A stretch of 64,000 nucleotides of DNA from Clostridia bacterium (GTDB lineage: Bacteria; Bacillota; Clostridia; Christensenellales; CAG-138): NCBI GenBank assembly GCA_003246365.1, contig QKAN01000031.1:1-64000 (forward strand), given 5' to 3'. The position numbers and the translations under genes are program-made. How positions within the stretch are numbered: position 1 is the stretch's first letter; each line of letters begins with the position of its first letter. The notes under the pieces are model-generated. The model saw only the letters and a program-made list of their open reading frames with translations, had not been told where the DNA came from and searched no databases. Below are positions 25,366-34,821 of the stretch, one piece after another.

Positions 25366-26259
25366 TCAAACCATCTCGGAAACGACGGCGAGAGACGTAT
25401 ACTTCGATTTTGTATTGGTACTGCGCGAAACAAGCACCATCGGCACCTTTGCGCCGACCATTACACCGACGTTGATTGAACCGGCGAACTGCCGCATCGC
25501 TTTGCAGAGGATGTTTCCGGCAGCCAGCGTCGGCATCAGCAGCAAATCGGGATCTCCGCACACGCTGCCTTGATAGCCTTTGATCTTTGCCGCAGCGGCG
25601 TCGAACGCGATATCCGCGGAAATCGGTCCCTCGAATTCGCACCCGGTAATTTCTCCCGCATCCACCATTTTGCTAAGGGCTTCTGCATCTACGGTTTCAA
25701 TCATGTCGGGATTCACTTTTTCGATTGCGCAGAGCGCGGCAACCTTCGGGCGTTCGTATCCGAGCTTCTGCAACACATCCACAGCGTTCTGCACGATGTC
25801 CTTTTTCTTTTCAAGCGTCGGCAACGCAACAATCGCGGGGTCTGTCACGCAGAGCAGCTTGTGATACGTGCTCACCGCGATCAGCGTAATCTGGCTGATC
25901 GTACGTCCGGTTCGAATTCCTGTCTCACGGTTGAGAATCGCTTTTAATACCGTAGACGTTTCGGCAAGCCCCTTCATCAGAAAGTCGATCTTACCTTCGC
26001 GGACAAGCCGTACGGCAGTCTCCGCGCTCTCCTGCGGCGAATCGGTGTGAATCACTGCTTCTTTGAGTTCCGGATCTTTCAGCAGCGAGAAAATCTTTTC
26101 GCTGTTGCCAATCAGTACCGGTTTGATGATACCATCGCGCCAGGCCTGCGTTGCCGCATCCAGCGTGTGTTCTTCGCCGGCTTCGATTACCGCGACGCGA
26201 ACGCCGCGTTTTTTCGCTTTTGCCTGCTCTATGACAGCATCAAAATCTTTGTAAATCAA
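25366..26259 (-). CDS. ptb: Phosphate acyltransferase (phosphate butyryltransferase family)
   Basis: A 297-residue protein of the phosphate acetyl/butyryltransferase family, length and pattern matching Ptb (FLMKGLAETSTVLKAIL, ITLIAVSTYHKLLCVTD, and the late NILCKAM.QFAGSINVGVMVGAKVP region with conserved Gly and Lys). It would exchange CoA on an acyl-CoA for phosphate. It follows the butyrate kinase gene by 17 bases and precedes the acylating aldehyde dehydrogenase gene by 66 bases. Butyryl specificity is not assured; the neighbouring aldehyde dehydrogenase suggests the acyl group comes from an aldehyde. Confidence 0.92.
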   Translation of the reverse strand: MIYKDFDAVIEQAKAKKRGVRVAVIEAGEEHTLDAATQAWRDGIIKPVLIGNSEKIFSLLKDPELKEAVIHTDSPQESAETAVRLVREGKIDFLMKGLAETSTVLKAILNRETGIRTGRTISQITLIAVSTYHKLLCVTDPAIVALPTLEKKKDIVQNAVDVLQKLGYERPKVAALCAIEKVNPDMIETVDAEALSKMVDAGEITGCEFEGPISADIAFDAAAAKIKGYQGSVCGDPDLLLMPTLAAGNILCKAMRQFAGSINVGVMVGAKVPMVLVSRSTNTKSKYTSLAVVSEMV

Positions 26260-26276
26260 TTTCTCTCACCTCTTGT

Positions 26277-27362
26277 TCAGTCCAACGTCAGCGGCTGTTC
26301 CTGCCCTGACACTACGCGATATGCGCCAAGTGCAAGCGCTTCGTTTTCGCATTCGCCGGGATAAACCAGAATCGGAGCAAATGCTGAAACGCGTTTCTTG
26401 ATATGGTTCATAATGAATTCCGAATATGCAATGCCGCCGGTGATGCCGATTGCATCTACGCGGCCTTCCAGCGCGGCAACGCATGCGCCGATGGATTTTG
26501 CGACCTGATACGCCATCGCTTCGAGCACAACGCCTGCATATTCGTCGCCTGCGGCGATGCGCTGCTCCACCTCGATGATGTTATCCGTGCCGAGAAGGCC
26601 GATCAGACCTGCGGCACCGCGAATGCGTTTGTGCGCTTCTTTCTTGGTTAAGCCTTTGTCATAGCACAAATCGAGCATGATATAGGTCGGCACCGTGCCC
26701 GCGCGCTGCGGCGTAAACGGGCCTTCACCCTCGCCAACGTCGTTCACGTCCACGACTTTACCATCGCGATGTGCGCCAACGCTGATGCCCGCGCCCATGT
26801 GCGCAACGACAAACCGGCAGTCCGTATAGTCTTTTCCGATGTCTTTTGCCATCTTGCGTCCAGTCGCCTTCTGGCTCAGCGCATGGAATGCGGATCTGCG
26901 TTCATATCCGCCGCCTACGCCGACGATGCGCGAAACCGCGTCAAATTCGTCAACTGACGGAGGATCGGCCACATATACGGGAATGTTCAAATCGCCGATC
27001 AGTTCAAGCGTGATGGGCGTGATGATCCGGTTTCCATGAATCGGCGGTTCGTCCGGCATATACGTTGCCAGCAGACCTTCTTTGTATTTTCCTTCCAGAA
27101 GATAGACGCCGCTCCGCTTCGCTTCTTTGATTGTTCCGCCCATCATGGCGACGCAGGCAAAGTCTTTCATCGGATACCCGTTTTCCGTCAGCCAATCAAG
27201 AATCAACCCTTTGCGGAATACAACCTGCTCGCGGGAAGTGCTGTGCGCTTTCATATCTTCCAGAGAATGCCGGAACACATGATCCACGACAAACTGGTCG
27301 TCCTCATACACCGCGATCTTCGTTGATGTTCCACCAAAGTTAATTACGAGAATCTTATACAA
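26277..27362 (-). CDS. buk: Butyrate kinase family acyl kinase
   Basis: A 361-residue acetate/butyrate kinase-fold protein, full length for Buk, with the N-terminal phosphate motif INFGGTSTKIAVYED (8-22), the GAGISVGAHRDGKVVDVND segment and the late GITGGIAYSE motif. It transfers phosphate from an acyl phosphate to ADP. The start is TTG 27362, with GGGGG 10 bases upstream. It is the first gene of the kinase-transacylase-aldehyde dehydrogenase unit, 270 bases downstream of the LivF gene with a hairpin between. Confidence 0.93.
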   Translation of the reverse strand: MYKILVINFGGTSTKIAVYEDDQFVVDHVFRHSLEDMKAHSTSREQVVFRKGLILDWLTENGYPMKDFACVAMMGGTIKEAKRSGVYLLEGKYKEGLLATYMPDEPPIHGNRIITPITLELIGDLNIPVYVADPPSVDEFDAVSRIVGVGGGYERRSAFHALSQKATGRKMAKDIGKDYTDCRFVVAHMGAGISVGAHRDGKVVDVNDVGEGEGPFTPQRAGTVPTYIMLDLCYDKGLTKKEAHKRIRGAAGLIGLLGTDNIIEVEQRIAAGDEYAGVVLEAMAYQVAKSIGACVAALEGRVDAIGITGGIAYSEFIMNHIKKRVSAFAPILVYPGECENEALALGAYRVVSGQEQPLTLD

Positions 27363-27542
27363 CTATCTCAATCCCCCTTCTTTGTTTGGCGCGGTCGGTC
27401 GTTTGCCTCCGGCTGTGCCTTCGTAAAATGGTATTTCTTCGGCGTTTATCTCGCCGTTGTTTCTCTGCCCCGTTTCCTGAACCAATCGTTTTCCCGGTCA
27501 TATATTCCCGCATTTATAAGAATTGAAACTGCAAGAAGCTAA

Positions 27543-27563
27543 GGGGTGAGGTTTTTTCACCCC
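27543..27563 (-). terminator. Hairpin downstream of livF
   Basis: GGGGTGA (27543-27549) and TCACCCC (27557-27563) with a 7-base A/T-rich loop, about 70 bases after the LivF stop on the minus strand; only a short T-rich tract follows. Probably a partial terminator before the butyrate kinase gene. Confidence 0.45.
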
Positions 27564-27632
27564 AAACCGTTCCATCGACCGATATTCAATTGTTCGACTA
27601 TCATGACGCACAAACGCGCACGATTTTAGTCG

Positions 27633-28343
27633 TTACAGGCCCAGATACGCTTTCTTAACCGATTCGTTCTGCGCAAGATCGGTGCTCTTGCCGCTGATGA
27701 TGTTTTGCCCGGTCTCGATAACATAGGCACGGTCGGCAATCTCCAGCGAAGAATGCACATTTTGCTCAACAAGCAAAATCGTTACGCCCTGTTCGTTGAT
27801 CTTTTGAATCGTTTCGAACACGCTTTCAACGATAACCGGCGCGAGACCAAGAGAAGGTTCGTCCAGCATCAGCAGTTCCGGCGCCTGCATCATGCCGCGG
27901 GCAATCGCGCACATCTGCTGTTCGCCGCCGGACATACAACCGGCAAGCTGATTTTTCCGTTCAAAGAGCTTCGGAAACAGTTCGAAGCAGCGCTCCAGGT
28001 TTTCATGCCGCTTTACGCGGCTCTTGGGCAAATAGGAGCCAATGAGCAGATTGTCCAGAACCGTCATATCCGGGAAAAGTCTTCTGCCTTCCGGAACCTG
28101 CGTGATGCCAAGAGCGGGACGTTTGTAGGTTTCCATCTTGGAGATGTCCTGTCCTTTAAACTCGATGGTACCGCTCACCTGACGTACGCCGCCGGAGATG
28201 GTGTTGATCGTGGTCGTTTTGCCCGCGCCGTTGCCGCCGAGCAGAGCAACGATTTCTCCCTGTTCCACTTCAAGGCTGATGCCGTGCAGCACCTCGAACG
28301 CGCCGTATCTCACATATAGATTTTCAACCTTTAGCATTGCCAT
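27633..28343 (-). CDS. livF: ABC transporter ATPase LivF-type
   Basis: A 236-residue ATPase of the branched-chain amino acid/amide family: Walker A GGNGAGKTT (about 35-43), signature MSGGEQQM and Walker B LLMLDEPSLGLAP. It couples ATP hydrolysis to uptake through LivHM. It overlaps livG by 20 bases and is last in the livHMGF order. Liv-type systems carry amino acids, amides, urea, aromatic acids and other small acids; the linked catabolic genes argue against plain branched-chain amino acids. Confidence 0.95.
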   Translation of the reverse strand: MAMLKVENLYVRYGAFEVLHGISLEVEQGEIVALLGGNGAGKTTTINTISGGVRQVSGTIEFKGQDISKMETYKRPALGITQVPEGRRLFPDMTVLDNLLIGSYLPKSRVKRHENLERCFELFPKLFERKNQLAGCMSGGEQQMCAIARGMMQAPELLMLDEPSLGLAPVIVESVFETIQKINEQGVTILLVEQNVHSSLEIADRAYVIETGQNIISGKSTDLAQNESVKKAYLGL

Positions 28344-29067
28344 GTTTGCCTCCCAGGTAAGATTCGATGACCTCGGGGTTACTTGACACCTCGGCCGGCG
28401 TGCCTTCTGCCAGCATCTTGCCCTGGCTCAACACATAGATTCTCTCGCAAAGTCCCATTACCGCACGCATGACGTGTTCGATAATGATGATGGAGATGCC
28501 TGTCTGCTTGATCTGGCGGATCATGTCCATCACCTGAAGTCCGTCGGACGGATTCAAACCCGCCATGACTTCGTCCAGCAAAAGGATGGTCGGCTCGGTC
28601 GCAAGCGCGCGGGCAACCTCCATTCGCTTCAGGTCAATCAGCGCGAGATCTTTGCCGGGAACATCCGCTTTGTGCGCCAGCCCGAGAAGTTCAAGCACCT
28701 TCATGCTCTTTTCGCGTGCAACTTTGGCATCGTTCGTGTGCAAAAACGCGCCCACCATCGTGTTTTCAATAACAGTCAGGTTGGAAAACGGCTGCACCAC
28801 CTGATAGGTTCTGCCGATACCGAGCGCCGTCATTTTGTGCGCAACCGGTTTGTTGATGAGTTTTCCGTTGATGTAGATCTTGCCGGATGTCAGCGGCAGC
28901 GTGCCGGAGATCATGTTAAACATGGTCGTCTTTCCCGCGCCGTTCGGGCCGATCAAACCGAGGATTTCATTATCTTTCAGATACAGGCTCGCGTCGTCAA
29001 TTGCCCGCAAGCCGCCGAACTCTTTTGTAATATGTTCGGCTCTTAATACAACTTTTTTCTCTTCCAT
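28324..29067 (-). CDS. livG: ABC transporter ATPase LivG-type
   Basis: A 247-residue ATPase with Walker A GPNGAGKTT (about 38-46), the family-specific RTYQVVQPFSNLTV Q-loop region and Walker B ILLLDEVMAGLNP. The ABC signature region reads DLALIDLKRMEVARAL, which departs from LSGGQ as in many LivG proteins. It partners LivF. Nine bases separate it from livM. Confidence 0.95.
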   Translation of the reverse strand: MEEKKVVLRAEHITKEFGGLRAIDDASLYLKDNEILGLIGPNGAGKTTMFNMISGTLPLTSGKIYINGKLINKPVAHKMTALGIGRTYQVVQPFSNLTVIENTMVGAFLHTNDAKVAREKSMKVLELLGLAHKADVPGKDLALIDLKRMEVARALATEPTILLLDEVMAGLNPSDGLQVMDMIRQIKQTGISIIIIEHVMRAVMGLCERIYVLSQGKMLAEGTPAEVSSNPEVIESYLGGKHGNAKG

Positions 29068-29076
29068 ATCGCTCTC

Positions 29077-30090
29077 CTACTTCGCCTGCGCGGTGTCCGC
29101 CTGTCCCATCAAGCGCGTCTTGCGAAGATGGAGCTTTTCCTGCACAAACGGGACGAGCCCTTCCGGCATGAACTGCGTGACAAGCATGAGGATTAAACCA
29201 AAGATAGCGGTGGGCAGGCCCGGAAGCTTCGACGAGAACCAGAGCCGCAGCAGCGCGTAAAGCGGCATCAGGATGATCGCGCCGATTGTCGGGCCGTAAA
29301 CCGTCGCGCGGCCGCCAACAAGCGCCATAAGCATGATGTTAAAGACGATTTCATAACTGAACATGCTGATCGGCTCGATCGACGAAATATACATGACATA
29401 GACGCCGCCGATGAGACCCATGATGAACGCCGTAAGCACCTGCGCATATTGTTTGTATTTCATGACGTTTACGCCAAGAGAACTGGCCGCCATGGGGTTC
29501 GTGTTGATCGCCTTGAAATAGAATCCCATTTTCGAACGAACGAGAACATTGGTCAGGATCAACGTTAATACAAGAATCGCAAGCGCGATATAGTAGTAAC
29601 CGCGGTTATTCATGAACTGCATGTTTGCCAGCCCGCCAATCCAGGGCAAACGCAAACCGGCCGTTCCTTTGAAGTCGATGCCGAGGATCACCTTGTTTTG
29701 CACGAAGATGAGCTGCGAAATGTTGAGCAGCGCCAGCGTCGCAAGCGTGAAATAGGTTTTCTTCAGCGAGAAAGTCAGGTAGCCCATGCCCAGCGCGATC
29801 ACGGAAACGACGGCGGCGGCAATGAACATGCCGATCCAAGGCGTAATCTTGCAGGTGTCGAACATACCGGCGGTGATATAAGCGCCAAGCGCGAAAAACA
29901 CGCCGCTGAAGCCGAACTGTCCCGCAAAGCCGGAGATGAAGTTCCAAGCAGATGCCAGTACGCAATAGATCGTGGTGAGCACCAGCAGGTTGATGATGTA
30001 GGTGTTACTGATAAACAGCGGCACGACCGCGGCGATCAGCGCGAGTGGATACACGATCCATTGGCTTAGTTTTACGTTTTTGAGTTTCAC
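29077..30090 (-). CDS. livM: ABC transporter permease LivM-type
   Basis: A 337-residue permease with about 10 hydrophobic segments and the family motif GFAGQFGFSGVFFALGAY near residues 54-71, plus VGGRATVYGPTIGA before the last helices. Its start overlaps the livH stop by four bases (ATGA). It forms the membrane channel with LivH. Confidence 0.95.
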   Translation of the reverse strand: MKLKNVKLSQWIVYPLALIAAVVPLFISNTYIINLLVLTTIYCVLASAWNFISGFAGQFGFSGVFFALGAYITAGMFDTCKITPWIGMFIAAAVVSVIALGMGYLTFSLKKTYFTLATLALLNISQLIFVQNKVILGIDFKGTAGLRLPWIGGLANMQFMNNRGYYYIALAILVLTLILTNVLVRSKMGFYFKAINTNPMAASSLGVNVMKYKQYAQVLTAFIMGLIGGVYVMYISSIEPISMFSYEIVFNIMLMALVGGRATVYGPTIGAIILMPLYALLRLWFSSKLPGLPTAIFGLILMLVTQFMPEGLVPFVQEKLHLRKTRLMGQADTAQAK

Positions 30091-30971
30091 GCGGCTTTCC
30101 TCCTCTTGATGCTGAAGATGCCGTCCGGCATGACCAGCAGGATCAGAATGAACAGGGCGTAAACAAGCAGCAGCGCATAGGATTCGTTCCAGATGATTGC
30201 GCCAAGCCGTTCAATGATACCGATCGTCAGTCCGCCGACCAGCGCGCCGGGCACGTTGCCCTTGCCGCCGAGCAGGACGATGACGAACGCTTTGAGACCG
30301 AACGAACCGCCGACCTTCGGATAAACCGTGTAGTTCGGCACGAGCAGCGCCGCAGCGATGCCGACGAGCGCAAGGCTTATGCCGAATGCGATGTTATAAG
30401 CGCGGTCGGTGTTGATGCCCATGAGTTTCGCAACTTCGCGGTTTTGCGCCGTTGCGCGCAGCGAGCGGCCAAGTTCCGTCTTTTGCAGCAGCAGATAGAG
30501 TGCAATTGTTGTCAGAATCGCGATGCCAAATGAAATCGAACGCGGGATCGAAAACATGATGTCGCCAAACCAGATTGTTTTTCCGGAATACTGCGTTTGC
30601 GCAGACATCGCGTTTGAACCGAAAATCATTGTCGCGACGCTCACAAGGATCATGCCAAGACCCGAAGTCGCAATCAGAACGCTCATCGGTTCCTTGTCCT
30701 TATCCTTCTTCAAAATGGTCGAAAACACATTTTTCTGGAGGATATAACCAACGCCGAACATCACGATGACGTTGACAAACAGCGTCAGATAGGGGTCAAT
30801 CTTCAGATACGTGATCAAAAGATAGGAGATGAACATGCTAACCATGAGCAGTTCGCCATGTGCCCAGTTGAGAATGTTCATGACGCCAAACGCCAGGCTC
30901 AAACCAACCGCAACCGTTGCGTATACGCCGCCGAGCATAATGCCGTCCAGCAGCGCCTGTAAATAAATCAT
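30087..30971 (-). CDS. livH: ABC transporter permease LivH-type
   Basis: A 294-residue permease with about eight hydrophobic segments, the opening LDGIMLGGVYATVAVGLSLAFGVMNILNWAHGE typical of LivH (shown by its LNWAHGE motif near residue 35-41) and the ATPase-contact loop RSLRATAQNREVAKLMG. It heads livHMGF, 114 bases downstream of the alcohol dehydrogenase gene on the same strand, so co-transcription with that gene is possible. The matching binding protein is probably the one encoded at 34939-36282. Confidence 0.95.
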   Translation of the reverse strand: MIYLQALLDGIMLGGVYATVAVGLSLAFGVMNILNWAHGELLMVSMFISYLLITYLKIDPYLTLFVNVIVMFGVGYILQKNVFSTILKKDKDKEPMSVLIATSGLGMILVSVATMIFGSNAMSAQTQYSGKTIWFGDIMFSIPRSISFGIAILTTIALYLLLQKTELGRSLRATAQNREVAKLMGINTDRAYNIAFGISLALVGIAAALLVPNYTVYPKVGGSFGLKAFVIVLLGGKGNVPGALVGGLTIGIIERLGAIIWNESYALLLVYALFILILLVMPDGIFSIKRRKAA

Positions 30972-31085
30972 TCAAATACCTCCCGATGATAAATTAGTGT
31001 TGGACTGACCGTTCATTCTTCGTATGTTTGTATTCTTCTTATTGATGCTGTATTCGTGGAAATCCGCAGATTTCTTATTTCTTGA

Positions 31086-32150
31086 TTAATCGTTGCACTT
31101 CAAAATAACCTTGATATACTGGCCGCTGCCCATATCCGCGAACGCCTTGTCAAAATCTTCTAGCGGATGTACGCGCTGAATGATGTTTGTAAAGTCCATG
31201 CGCGGAAGCATGCGTACCGCCCGCTCTACGCAGCGATCTGAGAACAATACGCCGCGCATGATCAGGCCCTTCTGATAAAACGTCTGGAACAGATTGACCG
31301 ACATATCGAACGCCGGATTATACATGGCAAAGTAGATTATTTTTCCGCCAACAACCGCGATGTCCGGTGCCGCTTTTGCCGCGGACGCCGCGCCGGAACT
31401 CTCGAGAATGATGTCGAACCCCATGCCGCCCGTGATTTCCTTCGCTCTTGCAACCAAATCTTCGGAAATCGGATCGATGGTATAATCTGCGCCAATCGTC
31501 AATGCAATTTCGCGCTTGCCTGCGACTGGTTCGATTACCGTTACCGTAGCCGCCCCCGCCATCTTTGCCAGTTGCGCAATCATCAGGCCAATTCCGCCGC
31601 CGCCAAACACAGCAACGTGGGAACCGATTTCGATTTCCGCCTTTTCCACAGCCTGGAGCGCAACGCTCATCGGTTCGGTCAGGCAGGCATCCCGCAGATC
31701 CGCTTCTTCCGGCAGTTTATAAATCTGGGACATATGCCAGCAGACATATTGACTCATCGCGTCGTGATGGGACTTTCTGCTTGGGCAGAATATTTTTTTA
31801 TCGTCGCTGGTATCGCGGCAATAATAGCAAGAGTGGCAAAATTCGTTGTAAAACGCGGTGATCTTGTCTCCGGGTTTCAAGCCAATCGCCATCGCCTTCG
31901 CGCCGGCTTTTTCGATGGTGCCCGAAATTTCGTGCCCAATCTGACGCGGCAGTTCGCTCTTGATCCGATCGTACAGATTACCGATTTCGCCTTTCAGAAA
32001 GTGAATGTCCGATCCGCATATGGACGCATACGCAACTTTGATCAGAACATCTTCCGGTCCGGGCTCCGGCATCGGGAATTCGCGGAGTTCAAGCTCTCCA
32101 ATGGTCTTTTCTTTCGGGTCGCCAATTTTCGTCATTACGAGTGATTTCAT
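31086..32150 (-). CDS. Zinc-dependent alcohol/polyol dehydrogenase (MDR family)
   Basis: A 354-residue medium-chain dehydrogenase. Catalytic zinc motif is ICGSDIHFLKGE (about 42-54) with GHEISGTIEKAG; the structural zinc cysteines are in CHSCYYCRDTSDDKKIFC; the NAD motif is AVFGGGGIGLMIA (about 180-192). It resembles sorbitol/threonine dehydrogenase-type enzymes and would oxidise a secondary or primary hydroxyl. It is divergent from the enolase-superfamily gene across a 512-base control region and lies upstream of livHMGF. Substrate unknown. Confidence 0.92.
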   Translation of the reverse strand: MKSLVMTKIGDPKEKTIGELELREFPMPEPGPEDVLIKVAYASICGSDIHFLKGEIGNLYDRIKSELPRQIGHEISGTIEKAGAKAMAIGLKPGDKITAFYNEFCHSCYYCRDTSDDKKIFCPSRKSHHDAMSQYVCWHMSQIYKLPEEADLRDACLTEPMSVALQAVEKAEIEIGSHVAVFGGGGIGLMIAQLAKMAGAATVTVIEPVAGKREIALTIGADYTIDPISEDLVARAKEITGGMGFDIILESSGAASAAKAAPDIAVVGGKIIYFAMYNPAFDMSVNLFQTFYQKGLIMRGVLFSDRCVERAVRMLPRMDFTNIIQRVHPLEDFDKAFADMGSGQYIKVILKCND

Positions 32151-32363
32151 TGTATTGCTCCTTCATTTCTGCTTTCCAAGAATGAAACGCGATTGCTTCG
32201 ATGTTTATATTATAAATGAGCGAATATACTTTTTATGTTTATGGATGTTTGTATTTTCCCGTAAATAGACGGAGGTTGATCTTACGAGTTGCTTTTTGGA
32301 GTGAATTTGCCCGAATTGCCAGAAATTCAGGCTTTAAAATGCGTAAATGTGTTTACTTTTTTG

Positions 32364-32379
32364 TACATACACGTATGTA
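32364..32379. promoter_or_regulatory. Palindromic operator candidate
   Basis: TACATAC and GTATGTA separated by two bases, overlapping a TGTACA at 32362-32367. It is the best palindrome in the divergent spacer and fits a TetR or GntR dimer. Confidence 0.5.
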
Positions 32380-32517
32380 ATAATAATACTGACCAAATAG
32401 AGTGTTGTCAAGCCGTAAAAAGAAGAAAATAGCCCGATTTTTGGACTATTTTTTTTGTGCACATATGTTGCTTTTCCTATTTGTATATGTTACCCTATAG
32501 AAAAATCCAATCTTTCT

Positions 32518-32533
32518 TGTACATTTGTGTACA
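32518..32533. promoter_or_regulatory. Tandem TGTACA operator candidate
   Basis: TGTACATTTGTGTACA contains two copies of the self-complementary hexamer TGTACA with centres 10 bases apart, one helical turn, about 130 bases upstream of the enolase-superfamily start. Confidence 0.5.
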
Positions 32534-32662
32534 TAATTTCTTCCAAAGCCGTAAATACGGCCTATCTTTGCGGAATCAGCTGTTTACAAGCGTTTTCACA
32601 ACAAAAAGATAATGAGAACGCCTGCATATCAAGGATCAACACAGGAGAAAGGAATCAAGGAA

Positions 32663-33874
32663 ATGAAAATTACAAGCGTAGATGTTTTCGAAATCAAACC
32701 GATGAGCACCGGAGCGCCAATCGTAATGCGTGTCAACACGGATGAGGGTATATCCGGTTTCGGCGAAGTCGGTCTTGCTTACGGAAAAGCCCATCATGCA
32801 GGAGTCGGCATTGCGCGCGACTTTGCGCAGTTACTGGTCGGACGCGATCCGATGAAGATTGAAGAAATCTATGAAAACATCTTCCGGACAACGTTCTGGG
32901 GGATGGGCGGCGGCACCGTCATCAGCGCCGGCATGAGCGCCGTGGACATCGCTCTCTGGGACATCAAGGGCAAAGCGGTTGGAAAACCGGTTTACGAACT
33001 CCTCGGCGGAAAAACGAACGAGAAGCTCCGCGCATACGCCAGCCAGCTTCAATTCGACTGGGGCGACACGCACAAAAATCTTGCGAAGCCCATTGAATAT
33101 GCGCACGCAACGGAAAAAGCGCTCAAAGAAGGCTATACCGCAATCAAGGTCGATCCTCTTGCGATGACGAACGACTATGTATGGGCGCGCGATCTTCCCG
33201 TCGCCGAATGGCCGATGCGCGGCGTTCTCCCCGTTTCCACCCTGCAGTTAACTTACGATCGTGTAAAAGCAATGCGCGACGTAGGTGGCAAGGATCTGGA
33301 CATCATCTTGGAGCTGCATGCGTATTCGGACACGAACACCGCAATTCAGATCGGACAGAAGCTGGAAGATCTCAACATCTACTACATGGAAGAAGCGGTT
33401 CACCCGCTGAACGTGGAATCTTTCGTGGAAATTCGCAAAAAGGTAAATATTCCTCTGGCGGGCGGCGAACGCATCTATTCTCGCTGGGGTTTCCGTCCTT
33501 TCCTCGAAAAGCGCGCGTTGCAGGTTTTACAGCCGGATATCTGCCTTGCAGGCGGTATCACGGAAACAAAGAAAATTTGCGACATGGGTAATATCTACGA
33601 TGCAGCCGTACAGATTCACGTTTGTGGCGGCCCGATTTCAACCGCGGCGTCGCTGCATGTTGAAGCAGTCATCCCGAACTTCATCATCCACGAGATGCAC
33701 GAAGGCGGCATGAAGGCGGATATGCGCGCAACATGCAAATATGACTACGTGCCGAAAAACGGATACTTCGAAATTCCGGATCGTCCCGGCATCGGTCAGG
33801 AACTCTCTGAACAGGCAATGCGCGAAGCGACCGTGTACACGATTGACAAACCGCGCACGTCCGGCATGGTTTAA
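32663..33874 (+). CDS. Enolase-superfamily sugar-acid dehydratase (mandelate racemase/mannonate dehydratase type)
   Basis: A 403-residue mandelate racemase/muconate lactonizing family protein. Metal ligands are E218 (LELHA), E244 (MEEAV) and E269 (GGER); the base dyad is D292 (QPDI) with H319 (QIHVCGG). H219 next to the first ligand recalls sugar-acid dehydratases that act on mannonate or galactonate-like substrates, giving 2-keto-3-deoxy acids. ATG 32663 has AAAGGAA 8 bases upstream and the family begins MKI; an upstream in-frame ATG adds 17 unlikely residues. A perfect terminator follows, so it is probably monocistronic. Confidence 0.9.
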   Translation: MKITSVDVFEIKPMSTGAPIVMRVNTDEGISGFGEVGLAYGKAHHAGVGIARDFAQLLVGRDPMKIEEIYENIFRTTFWGMGGGTVISAGMSAVDIALWDIKGKAVGKPVYELLGGKTNEKLRAYASQLQFDWGDTHKNLAKPIEYAHATEKALKEGYTAIKVDPLAMTNDYVWARDLPVAEWPMRGVLPVSTLQLTYDRVKAMRDVGGKDLDIILELHAYSDTNTAIQIGQKLEDLNIYYMEEAVHPLNVESFVEIRKKVNIPLAGGERIYSRWGFRPFLEKRALQVLQPDICLAGGITETKKICDMGNIYDAAVQIHVCGGPISTAASLHVEAVIPNFIIHEMHEGGMKADMRATCKYDYVPKNGYFEIPDRPGIGQELSEQAMREATVYTIDKPRTSGMV

Positions 33875-34195
33875 GCGTTCCGCGTATTTTATCAGTAACG
33901 AATTCCAGTCCGCATTGTAATGCGGCGATGTACAATGATCATGGCCGAACCGGATCCCCGTCGTGGTTCGGCCATGATTCCGTTTTTATTGGATATCTTG
34001 TCCGTTTTCTTTTCATTCAAAAACATATCTGTCGAAATAGATATCGCGAAATCGATAGAAAGATTGCGATTTTTGATTGCAAATTATACTCGCATGTATT
34101 ATAATAATAAAAATTACTGTTATTTTCAAAACAGACCATCCCAGTGTACAAAAATGTGATTATTTTTCGTATTTGGGTCAATATTAGGAGTAACG
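33875..34195. other. Gap with tandem hairpins and tetR promoter
   Basis: No gene. It holds a small hairpin (CCGCAT/ATGCGG, 33910-33925), the terminator at 33938-33990, an AT-rich promoter (TTGATT 34073-34078 and TATTAT 34097-34102, 18 bases apart) and a TGTACA hexamer at 34145-34150 between that promoter and the TetR start, where a repressor could act. Confidence 0.5.
33938..33990 (+). terminator. Terminator of the enolase-superfamily gene
   Basis: Perfect 14-bp arms ATCATGGCCGAACC (33938-33951) and GGTTCGGCCATGAT (33965-33978), then TCCGTTTTTATT. Confidence 0.88.
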
Positions 34196-34798
34196 ATGAG
34201 AAAAGCATCCGCTAAGAGTGAGAATTTAAAAGACGAGATTTGTAATGTTGCATTGCGCTTATTCTCGGAAAAAGGTTATGACGCGACAAATATGTCCGAA
34301 ATAGCCGATATCCTCAATATTACTCGTACACCGTTGTATTACTATTACAGCGATAAAAAGTGCCTTTATGTAGAGGCAATTAAAAAACATCTTGAAACCA
34401 AGCGTAATATATATACAAATATGGCTGCAGAAACCAGCAACATCTTCGCCTGGCTTCGCAGACACGTGGAATTTGCCTGTAGTAATAAGTCCGACATCGT
34501 GTTGTTCAACGTGTTTGATCGTCCGGAGTTCGAGTTTTTGTCCGATCTAAACGACGAAACCAACCGTTACGTATACGCACTCAAGCGCCGCCGTGTTCAG
34601 CGCGCTGTTGAAACCGGCGAACTGGTCGCGGATATGGATATCGATCTGTTTCTTTATAACATTTACGTGATGAGTTACGGTTTTATTTACGTGATTAACG
34701 AATCCATTCTCAGTCACGATCTCAAAACCAATCCGCATAAGGTTGACGCGATGATCGATCTGTTCATCGAAGAAGTCAAATGCATTTACGCCAAGTAA
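34196..34798 (+). CDS. TetR/AcrR-family transcriptional regulator
   Basis: A 200-residue TetR-type repressor with the N-terminal helix-turn-helix (ALRLFSEKGYDATNMSEIAD, then ILNITRTPLYYYYSDKKCLY, about residues 19-61) and a C-terminal ligand domain that I cannot place further. ATTAGGAG precedes ATG 34196. It stands between the enolase-superfamily gene and the Liv-type binding protein, and TGTACA-type sites occur at its own and nearby promoters, so it is the best candidate regulator of this catabolic region. The link is inferred. Confidence 0.9.
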   Translation: MRKASAKSENLKDEICNVALRLFSEKGYDATNMSEIADILNITRTPLYYYYSDKKCLYVEAIKKHLETKRNIYTNMAAETSNIFAWLRRHVEFACSNKSDIVLFNVFDRPEFEFLSDLNDETNRYVYALKRRRVQRAVETGELVADMDIDLFLYNIYVMSYGFIYVINESILSHDLKTNPHKVDAMIDLFIEEVKCIYAK

Positions 34799-34821
34799 CC
34801 ACAATTTAGCATATGTTTTAT

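Larger units (their letters stand above)
32151..32662. other. Divergent control region with TGTACA-type palindromes
   Basis: An AT-rich spacer between the alcohol dehydrogenase and enolase-superfamily genes without a gene. It contains a perfect inverted repeat TACATACACGTATGTA (32364-32379), an ACATATG at 32461-32467, and two TGTACA hexamers 10 bases apart (32518-32523, 32528-32533). On the minus strand a TATAAT-like element lies close to the dehydrogenase gene. These are probably regulator sites for both directions. Confidence 0.5.
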
